In this document: in pieces, positions 27,254-35,554 of the stretch
How the letters are laid out: each line of letters starts with the position of its first letter
How positions within the stretch are numbered: the stretch's first letter is position 1
Source of the DNA: an uncultured Trichococcus sp.
GTDB lineage: Bacteria; Bacillota; Bacilli; Lactobacillales; Aerococcaceae
Assembly: GCF_963667775.1 (NCBI RefSeq)
Contig: NZ_OY764015.1
Coordinates: 1,629,168 to 1,693,167, forward strand
DNA length: 64,000 nt
Direction of reading: 5' to 3'
Notes under the pieces: model-generated
What the model was told of the DNA's origin: nothing
Seen by the model: the letters and a program-made list of their open reading frames with translations, nothing else
The model's database searches: none
Program-made: the position numbers and the translations under genes

Positions 27254-27267
27254 TTTTGTTCTCCTCT

Positions 27268-28209
27268 CTATAAAGCTGCATCATCATTGCTTACTTTGTT
27301 CGCTAACGCATTTACGGCCAACAACAAGATGATATTGATGACTGTATTGAATAGTCCGACTGCCGTTGAATACCCATAATCACCCATCTGCAGACCAACT
27401 TTGTAGACGTAGGTCGAGATGATTTCCGAAACGGGCAGGTTCATCGATGTCTGCATCAGGAAAGCTTTCTCGTAGCCGACATTCATGATGCCCCCTACAG
27501 AAAGGATGAACTGGATGACCATGATCGGTCGGATTGCAGGCAGGTCGATATACCAGATACGATACAGGATGTTGGCACCGTCCATGTGGGCTGCATCGAT
27601 CAGATCTTGGCTCACGTTAGCCAGTGTGGCTGTGTAGAGGACGGATGCCCAACCCATCCCTTGCCAAATACCGGACAGGATGTAGAGCGTCCGGAAATAA
27701 TCCGGATCCGTCATGAACGTGATCCGCGAACCAGTGATGCCCTGTATAAATCCATTGATCGGACCATCCGCGGCCAAGAACATGAACAACATACCCACAA
27801 CGATTACCAAGGAAATGAAGTTCGGTGCGTACAGAATCAGTTGGAACCGTTTCTTCCATTTTGTGCTGATCAGATGGTTCAAAGATAATGCCAAGAGAAT
27901 CGGCGGGAAGAATCCCAAGATGAGTCCGTATATGCTGATTTTGAGCGTGTTCTCCAACAAAACGCCGAAGTTGGGAGAGTTGATGAACTGAACGAAATTT
28001 TCCAATCCCACCCATTTACTCCCCATGATACCCTGCAGCGGATTATAATCCTTGAAAGCCAAGAGAATGCCGTACATCGGGAAATATTTGAATACCAGCG
28101 TGAGTATCAGGCCCGGCAACAGCATATAATAGAGCATTCTGTGCTGTTTGATGAATTCCCATTTGGATTGTGTGATTCTTTTTGGCTTGCTTGTCTGGCT
28201 TTTTTTCAT
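27268..28209 (-). CDS. carbohydrate ABC transporter permease, LplB/YteP-like
   Basis: A 313-residue MalF-type permease with six membrane segments. The start ATG 28207-28209 lies 11 bases after GGAGGAG; the family N-terminus KQHRMLYYMLLPGLILTLVFKYFPMYG and the coupling loop DLIDAAHMDGANILYRIWYIDLPAIRPI support LplB type. First gene of the five-gene fructoside operon. No ATPase is encoded; a shared MsmK-like ATPase is the usual solution in this group. Confidence 0.94.
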   Translation of the reverse strand: MKKSQTSKPKRITQSKWEFIKQHRMLYYMLLPGLILTLVFKYFPMYGILLAFKDYNPLQGIMGSKWVGLENFVQFINSPNFGVLLENTLKISIYGLILGFFPPILLALSLNHLISTKWKKRFQLILYAPNFISLVIVVGMLFMFLAADGPINGFIQGITGSRITFMTDPDYFRTLYILSGIWQGMGWASVLYTATLANVSQDLIDAAHMDGANILYRIWYIDLPAIRPIMVIQFILSVGGIMNVGYEKAFLMQTSMNLPVSEIISTYVYKVGLQMGDYGYSTAVGLFNTVINIILLLAVNALANKVSNDDAAL

Positions 28210-28238
28210 AACTGTTCTAACTCCTCCTTTTGGAAATT

Positions 28239-28248
28239 GAAACGTTTC
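28239..28248. promoter_or_regulatory. LacI-type operator O1
   Basis: Perfect palindrome GAAACGTTTC downstream of the promoter of the fructoside operon, within the untranslated leader. One of three identical copies in this region. Confidence 0.75.
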
Positions 28249-28286
28249 CACTTTTTCCGAAAAAAACCCGGAAACGCCTTCACTTT

Positions 28287-28315
28287 ATAATAGAAACGTT
28301 TCCACTTTCGTTCAA
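28287..28315 (-). promoter_or_regulatory. fructoside operon promoter with operator O2 in the spacer
   Basis: On the minus strand TTGAAC (28310-28315), 17 bp and TATTAT (28287-28292). The spacer contains the palindrome GAAACGTTTC (28293-28302), so a bound LacI-family repressor would block RNA polymerase directly. Confidence 0.78.
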
Positions 28316-28467
28316 AAAAATAGTTTCTGAAGAATCTAAGCGACTGATCCGATCACTTGGATCAGCCAGTGCCGATGAATAGGCACACTACTTTTGAAAT
28401 CGGTGCGGTTGATGGACCATCAGCCTGCCCGCGATTTCAAAAATAGGGAAACGCCCGCCCAGCGATT
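28316..28467. other. regulatory gap between lacI gene and the fructoside operon
   Basis: No gene. It contains a tight hairpin CTGATCC with GGATCAG (about 28343-28364) and a longer inverted repeat TTTGAAATCG with CGATTTCAAA (about 28394-28443). These could end lacI transcription; no T tract follows, so this is uncertain. Confidence 0.4.
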
Positions 28468-28477
28468 GAAACGTTTC
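28468..28477. promoter_or_regulatory. LacI-type operator O3
   Basis: Third GAAACGTTTC palindrome. With its flank (TTTGAAG, AAAGTGG before it and GGCGTTTCCC after it on the minus strand) it repeats the O2 module almost word for word but lacks a -10 box, as if the module had been duplicated. Confidence 0.7.
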
Positions 28478-28557
28478 CACTTTGCTTCAAAAAAATATGT
28501 TTTTGATTTAAACATATAATAATTCAGTAACCGTTTTCTGTCAATACCCAAAACAGA

Positions 28558-29541
28558 TTATTTTGACATTTTATTTTTCGTTGTCGGTCCTTCCAAGTAA
28601 TGGACGGGCAAAGTGATTTTAGTCCTGACGGGTTCGCCATCGATCACCTGGATGATTTTTTCGACTGCGGCTTTGGCCATCAAATCCACAGGCTGACGGA
28701 TTGTCGATAGGAACTGTTTGCGCCCGGCTTCCATCTTGATGCCATCACAACCGATGAGCTGCACCTCTTCCGGCACTTTGCGTTTCATTTCCTCCAAAAT
28801 TTCGAGGATGTCCAAAGCGATAAAATCGGTGTGGGCAAAGACGCCATCCACATCCGGATTTTCTTCGAAAAAGGTTCGGATTTCCTGTTTGAATTCCATT
28901 ACGGGATCTTCCCCATCGTAGATGGCATACGGCATTCCCATCTGCTCAGCCTTCGCCTCAAAGCCGTCCCTTCGCTTCGTCGTCTCGCTCGGAAAGCGCG
29001 AATGCGTTCCGACATAGCCGAGTTTATGACAGCCCTTCTCGACCAACTTTTCTACTGCCAACTCACCTGCATGAAAGTTGTCCGATGTGACGCAAACCGT
29101 TTCTTCCTTGAAATGACGGTCAATGGTGACGAAAGGCAAATGCGACGATACAAAGTTATCCAAATCCGAATAGGTGATGCCGATGATGCCATCGACTTTG
29201 TTTTCTTGGACCATCTGGATATATTCGAGTTCCTTGTCACTGCTGACATCCGAGTTGCACAACAGCATTTTGTACTTGTGTTCAGCCAAGTTGCTCTCCA
29301 CATAATAGGCGAATTCCGAAAAAAACGGATGCCAGATTGTCGGAATGATCAGCGCAACCGTGTTGGTCTTGTTCATCTTCAATCCGCGCGCATAGGCGTT
29401 CGGAATATAGTTCAATTCTTTCATCGCCGCCTCGACTTTTCTGCGGGTCGATTCTTTCACAGCGCCTGAATTGTTCAGAACGCGCGATACGGTACCGACA
29501 CCGACTTTGGCTAAAGCAGCTACATCTTTCATCGTAGCCAA
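28558..29541 (-). CDS. LacI-family regulator of the fructoside operon
   Basis: A 327-residue LacI/GalR regulator: N-terminal HTH (MKDVAALAKVGVGTVSRVLNN) with hinge helix, then a periplasmic-binding-like effector domain. Start is read as TTG 29539-29541 (giving the common family N-terminus M-A-T-M-KDV), seven bases after AAGGAGGG; an ATG three codons on is the alternative. Immediately upstream of the ABC-GH32 operon with three GAAACGTTTC operators, it is very likely its repressor, with sucrose, a fructo-oligosaccharide or a phosphorylated derivative as inducer. Confidence 0.93.
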   Translation of the reverse strand: MATMKDVAALAKVGVGTVSRVLNNSGAVKESTRRKVEAAMKELNYIPNAYARGLKMNKTNTVALIIPTIWHPFFSEFAYYVESNLAEHKYKMLLCNSDVSSDKELEYIQMVQENKVDGIIGITYSDLDNFVSSHLPFVTIDRHFKEETVCVTSDNFHAGELAVEKLVEKGCHKLGYVGTHSRFPSETTKRRDGFEAKAEQMGMPYAIYDGEDPVMEFKQEIRTFFEENPDVDGVFAHTDFIALDILEILEEMKRKVPEEVQLIGCDGIKMEAGRKQFLSTIRQPVDLMAKAAVEKIIQVIDGEPVRTKITLPVHYLEGPTTKNKMSK

Positions 29542-29795
29542 TTGAATTCCCTCCTTCCTGTATACACTTACAAGCTAATTATCATGATAGCAGAGTCCAC
29601 AAAATAAGTATAGCTGTACTTTGGGACTCATTCATTTCTTAGCTGCATGCAAGATGAATGGAAATAATTATAACAATCAAATAATAAAGATTGACATAAT
29701 GCTCATCAAGTTCTAATATTTATCTATCGCGTTTGCGTAAACATTCGTTTATTTTCAAGCATGATGTTTACAAATTCAAGAAAAGAGGGGAAATT

Positions 29796-30770
29796 ATGAC
29801 AAATCTGAATCAAATCTTCAACAAGTATCTCACCTGGATCGTAATCGGCGTCGCATTGGCGGCTTTCGTTTTCGACCAATCCTTTGTATGGGCAAGCAAT
29901 TATACGACATTATTCCTGCAAATCATCATGTTTTTCATGGGCTTGACATTATCGGTCAACGATTTCAAGGAGGTGTTCCACCGTCCGGCTTACGTGGCCA
30001 TGGTCAGCTTGATGCAATTCATCTGGATGCCTTTCGCCGGTTGGGCGCTTACGAAACTCTTCAATCTGCCGCCTGAACTGGCTTTGGGTGTGATTCTGTT
30101 GGGGTGCTGCCCCGGTGGTACGGCTTCGAACGTGATGACCTACCTTTCCAATGGGGATGTGGCGCTTTCCGTTACGGCAACTTCGATTTCGACGATGCTG
30201 GCGCCGATCATCATGCCCCTGAACATTTCGCTTTATGCCGGTGAAATCATCGAAATCAGCTTCTGGCCGATGTTCTGGTCGATTCTGAAGGTTGTTTTCC
30301 TGCCTGTCGTTTTGGGGGTTATTTTGAACTCCTTGTTCGGAAAAAAAATCGCTTCGTATTATTCCGTGCTGCCGACCTTCTCATCCATCGGCGTACTCTT
30401 GGTGATTGCCGCAGTCGTTTCCGTCAACAAAGAAACGATTATGCATTCCGGATTGTTGATCGCTTTTGTGACTTTCCTGCATAATTCAAGCGGTTATGCC
30501 TTCGCTTGGAGCGTCTGCAGACTCTTGAAAATCGATGCGGCATCGACCCGCGCCATGCAGATCGAGGTCGGCATGCAGAATTCGGGTCTTGCTTCCAGCA
30601 TGGCACTGAATGCGCCGTTCAATGCGCCGCAAGCTTCCATGGCAGGTGCCATCTACTCAATCATGCACAATGTGACCGGCTCTTTGTTCGCGAGCTATTG
30701 CCGCTACAAAGATGCCAAGTCTGCCGAAGCAACCCAGGTTGCGGTCGAAACACCCGTTACAGAAGCCTAA
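29796..30770 (+). CDS. bile acid:sodium symporter (BASS) family transporter
   Basis: A 324-residue membrane protein with about ten hydrophobic segments. Family signatures are FFMGLTLSVNDFKEVFHRP, GVILLGCCPGGTASNVMTYLSNGDVALSVT (the crossover region that binds sodium and substrate) and QIEVGMQNSGLASSMA. Bacterial BASS proteins move organic anions such as pyruvate, pantoate or bile acids with sodium; the substrate here is unknown. Start is ATG 29796-29798 after AAGAGGGG. Single gene with its own terminator. Confidence 0.93.
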   Translation: MTNLNQIFNKYLTWIVIGVALAAFVFDQSFVWASNYTTLFLQIIMFFMGLTLSVNDFKEVFHRPAYVAMVSLMQFIWMPFAGWALTKLFNLPPELALGVILLGCCPGGTASNVMTYLSNGDVALSVTATSISTMLAPIIMPLNISLYAGEIIEISFWPMFWSILKVVFLPVVLGVILNSLFGKKIASYYSVLPTFSSIGVLLVIAAVVSVNKETIMHSGLLIAFVTFLHNSSGYAFAWSVCRLLKIDAASTRAMQIEVGMQNSGLASSMALNAPFNAPQASMAGAIYSIMHNVTGSLFASYCRYKDAKSAEATQVAVETPVTEA

Positions 30771-30782
30771 CAGCAAAAAAAA

Positions 30783-30832
30783 TAGCCCGTCCAATGACCG
30801 TTTTGAACCGGTTATTGGGCGGGCTTCTTTTT
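30783..30832. terminator. bidirectional terminator between BASS and SixA-CHAD genes
   Basis: AGCCCG-CCAAT pairs with ATTGG-CGGGCT, extended by an ACCG/CGGT inner stem, with A and T runs outside. It separates two convergent genes. Confidence 0.8.
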
Positions 30833-30836
30833 ATGT

Positions 30837-32207
30837 TCAATCCGCTTCGTCGTTCAGTATCGTTTCCCTGCGTTGGAATTGGTGTTCGCTGAGTGTCCTG
30901 AAGTGGTGCTGCAGTTCGGGATCATCGGTCTTGTCGGCCATCTCCAACAGCAAGTGCCCGTTGATGTCCAGGTCGCAGAGCGTACCGAGTGCGGTCTGGA
31001 CTTTCTTCATCTCTTTGATGATGACCTTGTCCTTCTCGCCCAGGATCGGCTCGAGGTAGGTCGCGGCATAACGCAGTTTTTTTGCATTGATGCGCAAGCT
31101 GTGGGTCTGTTCATGGTTGGAGAAATCGACCTCTTCCCATTTGCGCATCAGCCGTTTTTTCATCTTTTCAAGCTTCTTGATCGTCGCTTTTTTCTGCTGG
31201 GCATCATCGAGTTGGTTCGTTTTCAGGAACTGAACCGTCGCAGCTTCGGCATCGAGGATGCGTTCGGTCAAAGCCCCGCTCGTGATCAGTCCCTGGATGC
31301 TGTTCTGCTCGCCAAGGCGTTCTTCCATCAGCCAGGTCATGACTTGGCCGTCCTCGGCCAGCATATCCGGGTACAACCCGCGCAACTCGCGGCATTCTTC
31401 CATCAGCACATCCAACTCGCGCAGATAGCCGAAGGTTGTGGCGATCTCCCGCCAATCTTCACCAGCTTCCCGGTAATATTTTTCCTCACCGTTCGCCTTA
31501 TTGAAGTTCAACAATGCCCGCAGTTGGCGGATCGCCACGCGCAGCGCATGCGCCGATTCCGGTTCGACGGGATCCTGCTGATAAGCGGCATAGGCACGCT
31601 GAACGCCCGCCATCTGCTCTTTGATGATGCTGGCGTATACTGTGTCTTCGCCATTGCATGGGCCGCAATCCGCCGTCCCTTCGTGCTTATCGGCCGCTTG
31701 CATCTTGTCGGTGGCGGCTGCGTGTTTGAGCTTCGCCGATTCGCCCGGCGCCAACAGCCAATCCAGCTTGCCGATCGGATCCTCGGTCAAGTCGACCGTA
31801 AAGAAGGCTACTGCTCCTTTTTTGAAGGGAATCGCCGCCCCGATCAATTCTTTCGTCCAGCTGCTCATGTACGGCTCATGACCGACAAGCGCCAAGTTGA
31901 AGCCATCCTCTTCCAGTTCCAACGCTTCCCTGAAGGCTGCGTAGTCGCCGGTCGCCAAAAATTCCTGTGGTTGGATTTCTTCGACAGCAGTAGCTTCCGC
32001 AACTAATTCAGCAGTCTCACGCGCCCGCAGCAACGGGCTTGTCCATATCTTCAATTTCCCGGCCTCGGTCAGTAAGGGTGCGATGTCGGGCAGAAATGCA
32101 GTCAGTTCCTCCACTCCTGCTTCCGTCAATTTTCTGTAGAAATCATCTCCCTCAGGCGTGCGTTCTTCTGCGATGCCATGCCGAATCAGTATCAGTTGTC
32201 CTCCCAT
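30837..32207 (-). CDS. SixA-type phosphatase fused to a CHAD domain
   Basis: A 456-residue two-domain protein. The first ~155 residues are a histidine-phosphatase (phosphoglycerate-mutase-like) domain of SixA type: LILIRHGIAEER with the RHG catalytic motif and VGHEPYMSSW with the second histidine. From about residue 190 a CHAD domain follows, all-helical with conserved His/Arg/Lys positions (SAHALRVAIRQLRALLNF; THSLRINAKKLRYAATYLEPIL). CHAD domains bind inorganic polyphosphate. The fusion suggests phosphatase activity directed at, or regulated by, polyphosphate; this is inference. Start ATG 32205-32207 lies nine bases after AAAGGAGG. Confidence 0.88.
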   Translation of the reverse strand: MGGQLILIRHGIAEERTPEGDDFYRKLTEAGVEELTAFLPDIAPLLTEAGKLKIWTSPLLRARETAELVAEATAVEEIQPQEFLATGDYAAFREALELEEDGFNLALVGHEPYMSSWTKELIGAAIPFKKGAVAFFTVDLTEDPIGKLDWLLAPGESAKLKHAAATDKMQAADKHEGTADCGPCNGEDTVYASIIKEQMAGVQRAYAAYQQDPVEPESAHALRVAIRQLRALLNFNKANGEEKYYREAGEDWREIATTFGYLRELDVLMEECRELRGLYPDMLAEDGQVMTWLMEERLGEQNSIQGLITSGALTERILDAEAATVQFLKTNQLDDAQQKKATIKKLEKMKKRLMRKWEEVDFSNHEQTHSLRINAKKLRYAATYLEPILGEKDKVIIKEMKKVQTALGTLCDLDINGHLLLEMADKTDDPELQHHFRTLSEHQFQRRETILNDEAD

Positions 32208-32310
32208 ACTGCTCATCCTCCTTTGTTTCAGTGTCCCAAATACGGCTATCACGCTCCGATTTGTAACCGCTCTCTCATTTGACATTATACCATTTTTCAC
32301 CCAAGCATGT

Positions 32311-32344
32311 GAAAAAAATCCGCCTCTTTTCAGAAAGAGGCGGA
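32311..32344 (-). terminator. terminator of the MATE gene
   Basis: On the minus strand an 11-bp perfect stem (TCCGCCTCTTT and complement) with a 4-nt loop is followed by TTTTTTTC, about 60 bp after the MATE stop. Confidence 0.85.
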
Positions 32345-32405
32345 CAAATGAAAGCTGATTAAATTTGTTGGCATGCACAAATGAGCCTGTCTATTCCGAG
32401 CGAAG

Positions 32406-33788
32406 TTAAGCCAACTTCATCCTTTTCCATTTGCCGGATCGGAAACGCATCGCAATCAGGAACCAACGGATGATCTGATCCAGCATGACGGCCAACCAGG
32501 CACCGAGGATACCCAGTCCGAGCACCTGCACGAAAAAGGTTGCAGCCGCAACGCGGATGATCAAAATCCCAAAGAAAGTCGAAATCAACGGAAAAATCGT
32601 ATCCCCTGCCCCGCGCAACGAACCTGCGACAATCAACTGGTGCGACTGGAAAGGCTGCGTAATGGCCGCAACCCGGATGGCGATTGCGGCATTCCGGATA
32701 ATTTCTGGATCGCTTGAGTAGAAGCCTACGATGTATTCCGCTCCGAAGAAGAAGGCCACTCCGAGGATTGCACCCCATAGGCTCCCGATTTTAGCGGTCC
32801 GCGAGGCATAATTTTCAGCAAGGTTAGCGTCACCCGCTCCAAGCGCCCTGCCGACCAGGGAGGCGGCCGCAATCCCAAAAGCCTGCCCCAAGGTGAAAGA
32901 AAGCGAAAGGATGTTCATGCCGATGTTGTGGGCGGCAAAGACGACAGTCCCTAAGCCCGAGACGATCTGGATGAAGAGAATCATCCCCGCTCGCAGCGCC
33001 AGCTGTTCCAATGCTGAAGGCAGTCCGATTTTCGTCAAACTTTTCATCGTTTTCATCGAAAACTGGAAAGGATGCGCGAAGGAAAAATTGAGCTTGCTCT
33101 TGCCGGAACGCAGGTAACGGATCAACAGGAAGCTGGCGACACTATTGGCTCCGACGGTCGATAGTGCGGCACCGGTGATGCCGAATGCCGGCAATCCGAA
33201 CAGTCCGTAGATAAGCAGAGCATTACCGATGACGTTCAGGAAATTCGCGCGCAAGTTCACGCCCATCGGGATCTGCGTTTCGCCGATGCCGCGCAAGGAA
33301 CCGGAAATGCTGAAATTGAAGGATTGGAACAAGTAGCTGACACAGATGAGGCGGAAGTACAGCCGCCCGACTTCGACCGTATCCGGTTGCGCCCCCATGA
33401 AAGTCATGATCTGATCGGAATAGACGAAGGCGGCCAAAGCCAATGGGGCGGAAAGGATCATGCTGATGATCATGACATGCTTCATGACATTTTCCATCCG
33501 ATCGTGTTTGCCGGCTCCGAAATAACGCGCGATCAAGGCTGTGCCGCCGACGTTCAGCGCCTGGACCACCGCCAGTCCAAGGAACAGCGGCTGGTTCGTC
33601 ACCCCGACGGCCGAAACGGCTGCCGCCGCGTACGTATGATCGGCGATGTTCCCCAACATCATCATATTAATCATCCCGAACAACGAACTCAGGACCAGTT
33701 CGATCAGAACCGGCCACGCGATGTTCATGATTTCCTTGTTGATCGGACTTTTCGGCTGCCTTATGTCCGATTGCTTCTCTTCCCCCAT
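32406..33788 (-). CDS. MATE-family efflux transporter
   Basis: A 460-residue membrane protein with 12 segments in two similar halves. The first half opens with KEIMNIAWPVLIELVLSSLFGMINMMMLG and the repeat appears as SLTKIGLPSALEQLALRAGMILFIQIVSGLG, the MATE inverted-repeat pattern. It should export cationic organic compounds using sodium or proton antiport. Start ATG 33786-33788, six bases after AGGAGG. Confidence 0.93.
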   Translation of the reverse strand: MGEEKQSDIRQPKSPINKEIMNIAWPVLIELVLSSLFGMINMMMLGNIADHTYAAAAVSAVGVTNQPLFLGLAVVQALNVGGTALIARYFGAGKHDRMENVMKHVMIISMILSAPLALAAFVYSDQIMTFMGAQPDTVEVGRLYFRLICVSYLFQSFNFSISGSLRGIGETQIPMGVNLRANFLNVIGNALLIYGLFGLPAFGITGAALSTVGANSVASFLLIRYLRSGKSKLNFSFAHPFQFSMKTMKSLTKIGLPSALEQLALRAGMILFIQIVSGLGTVVFAAHNIGMNILSLSFTLGQAFGIAAASLVGRALGAGDANLAENYASRTAKIGSLWGAILGVAFFFGAEYIVGFYSSDPEIIRNAAIAIRVAAITQPFQSHQLIVAGSLRGAGDTIFPLISTFFGILIIRVAAATFFVQVLGLGILGAWLAVMLDQIIRWFLIAMRFRSGKWKRMKLA

Positions 33789-33896
33789 AATCATCCTCCT
33801 ACGACTCGTACTCCGCTCGATCCAGCAGCCCCCCACTCGTCCGGCTTCACGGTTCCCTTTTAGCATAGCATAGTTTTGCGCAATGATGCTGTAAAA

Positions 33897-34715
33897 TCAA
33901 TCCAGTGTTTTATCAATGATGGAACGCAATACTTTTTCCCGTAATTCAACCGTCTTGATTTTATTCTTTATTTCATATCCCCGCACCAGCGTCTCGGAAA
34001 TGTAAAGTTGCGATATTTTTCCGGCCAGCGATCCACCATCAAAAAATTCCTCATTGGCGGTCTGCAGAACAATATCACCCAATGCAGCAATGGGCGAAGA
34101 TCTGAAGTTAGTGATGGCAATGATCGGCGTATGATTTTCTTTGGCTATTTTCAAAGAATCACGGATGTCCTTGGTACGGCCGCTCAAAGAGAAACAGATC
34201 ACGAGATCTTCCGGTCCCAGCAATGCTAAGGCATGGGCTTGAAAATGCGGATCGACGATATGGTTCGCATGCACCCCGACCCGGAGCAGCATCTTTTCCA
34301 ATGAAGCGGCCGACAAACCACTCGAACCGACTCCGATGATGTAAATCGATTTTGCTTTGGTGATGGCCTCGATCGCTTGCAGGACCACTTCCGGATCGAG
34401 CAATTGCCGCGTCGATTCCAAAACTTTGACTTGGTTCTCCAAAATCCGATCGTAAAATTGATGGTCATTATCCCCTTCATACTGGCTGGTGAATTCCTCT
34501 TTGGCGATGGCGATTTTCAAGTCAGAAAAGCCATTAAAGCCAAGCTTTTGGGAGAAGCGGATCAGCGTGGCGTCCCCTACCTTCACCGCTTCGGTTACAT
34601 CTTTCATTGTTTGGTAAACGGCTTGTTCTTTGTTCGTCAGCAAATAATCCGCAATCCGTTTCTCAGATTTCGTCAAAGCGTGATATTTTTCTTGGATCAG
34701 TTGAGCTAGTCCCAT
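33897..34715 (-). CDS. MurR/RpiR-family regulator of the nanE-PTS operon
   Basis: A 272-residue regulator with an N-terminal RpiR-type HTH (LTKSEKRIADYLLTNKEQAVYQTMKDVTEAVKVGDATLIRFSQKLGF) and a C-terminal SIS sugar-phosphate-binding domain (SIYIIGVGSSGLSAASLEKMLLRVG). Start ATG 34713-34715 after AAGGAA. Divergent from nanE-PTS, so it most likely responds to a phosphorylated amino sugar such as ManNAc-6-P or GlcNAc-6-P and controls that operon. Confidence 0.92.
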   Translation of the reverse strand: MGLAQLIQEKYHALTKSEKRIADYLLTNKEQAVYQTMKDVTEAVKVGDATLIRFSQKLGFNGFSDLKIAIAKEEFTSQYEGDNDHQFYDRILENQVKVLESTRQLLDPEVVLQAIEAITKAKSIYIIGVGSSGLSAASLEKMLLRVGVHANHIVDPHFQAHALALLGPEDLVICFSLSGRTKDIRDSLKIAKENHTPIIAITNFRSSPIAALGDIVLQTANEEFFDGGSLAGKISQLYISETLVRGYEIKNKIKTVELREKVLRSIIDKTLD

Positions 34716-34781
34716 AAAGTCATTCCTTTTCCTGTTTATGCCTCTCATTATACACCAACTTTTAAAAATGCAAATTACCTA

Positions 34782-34831
34782 TTTACATTCATGAAAGCGT
34801 ATGCTATATTTCAATTACGGAGATAATCTCC
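34782..34831 (+). promoter_or_regulatory. nanE promoter with palindromic operator
   Basis: TTTACA (34782-34787), 17 bp, TATATT (34805-34810). A perfect palindrome GGAGATAATCTCC (34819-34831) lies where transcription should start, fitting repression by the divergent RpiR protein. Confidence 0.7.
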
Positions 34832-34861
34832 AGAATAAAATAAATAACGGAGGAAATATCC

Positions 34862-35551
34862 ATGAAGAAGGAAGATTTCATCAACAAAGTCCGTGGCGGC
34901 ATCATTGTCTCATGTCAAGCGCAACCAGGAGAACCTTTATACACAGAAGAAGGCGGCATCATGCCTTTGATGGCACTTGCAGCAGAACAAGCCGGTGCAG
35001 TCGGCATTCGCGCTGAATCGGTGAGGGATATTCGGCAGATTCAGGAAAAAGTTGATTTACCGATCATCGGGATCATCAAACGTGATTACCCGCCTCAAGC
35101 ACCCTTCATTACGGCTACCATGAAGGAAATCGATGAATTGGTTGAAACGGGTGTAGAAGTCATTGCATTGGATTGCACTTTGCGGGAACGCTATGACGGC
35201 AAAACGATCAATGCCTTCATCAAAGAAATTAAAGAAAAATATCCCGATCAATTGTTCATGGCGGATATCGCCACCTTCGAAGAAGGAATCAACGCTTTCC
35301 AGGAAGGAATCGATTTTGTCGGCACAACGCTAAGCGGTTACACAGAGGAAAGCACCCAACAGGATGGGCCGGATATCACCTTGATGAAAAAACTGGTGGA
35401 AGCCGGTGTGGATGTCATCGCCGAAGGTAAAATCCATACGCCCGAACAAGCTAAAGCGATCCAGGAATTGGGTGTTGCGGGGATCGTAGTAGGAGGTGCA
35501 ATCACACGGCCAAAAGAGATAGCGAAACGTTTCATTGACAATTTAAAATAA
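34862..35551 (+). CDS. nanE: N-acetylmannosamine-6-phosphate 2-epimerase
   Basis: A 229-residue TIM-barrel enzyme converting ManNAc-6-P to GlcNAc-6-P in amino-sugar and sialic-acid catabolism. Family features: [16 protein letters not shown] at the N-terminus, [33 protein letters not shown] with catalytic Lys/Asp surroundings, and [12 protein letters not shown] with [12 protein letters not shown] in the phosphate-binding C-terminus. Ribosome site CGGAGGA. Three bases separate it from the PTS gene. No NanA or NanK is present, so the substrate arrives already phosphorylated. Confidence 0.96.
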   Translation: MKKEDFINKVRGGIIVSCQAQPGEPLYTEEGGIMPLMALAAEQAGAVGIRAESVRDIRQIQEKVDLPIIGIIKRDYPPQAPFITATMKEIDELVETGVEVIALDCTLRERYDGKTINAFIKEIKEKYPDQLFMADIATFEEGINAFQEGIDFVGTTLSGYTEESTQQDGPDITLMKKLVEAGVDVIAEGKIHTPEQAKAIQELGVAGIVVGGAITRPKEIAKRFIDNLK

Positions 35552-35554
35552 GGA

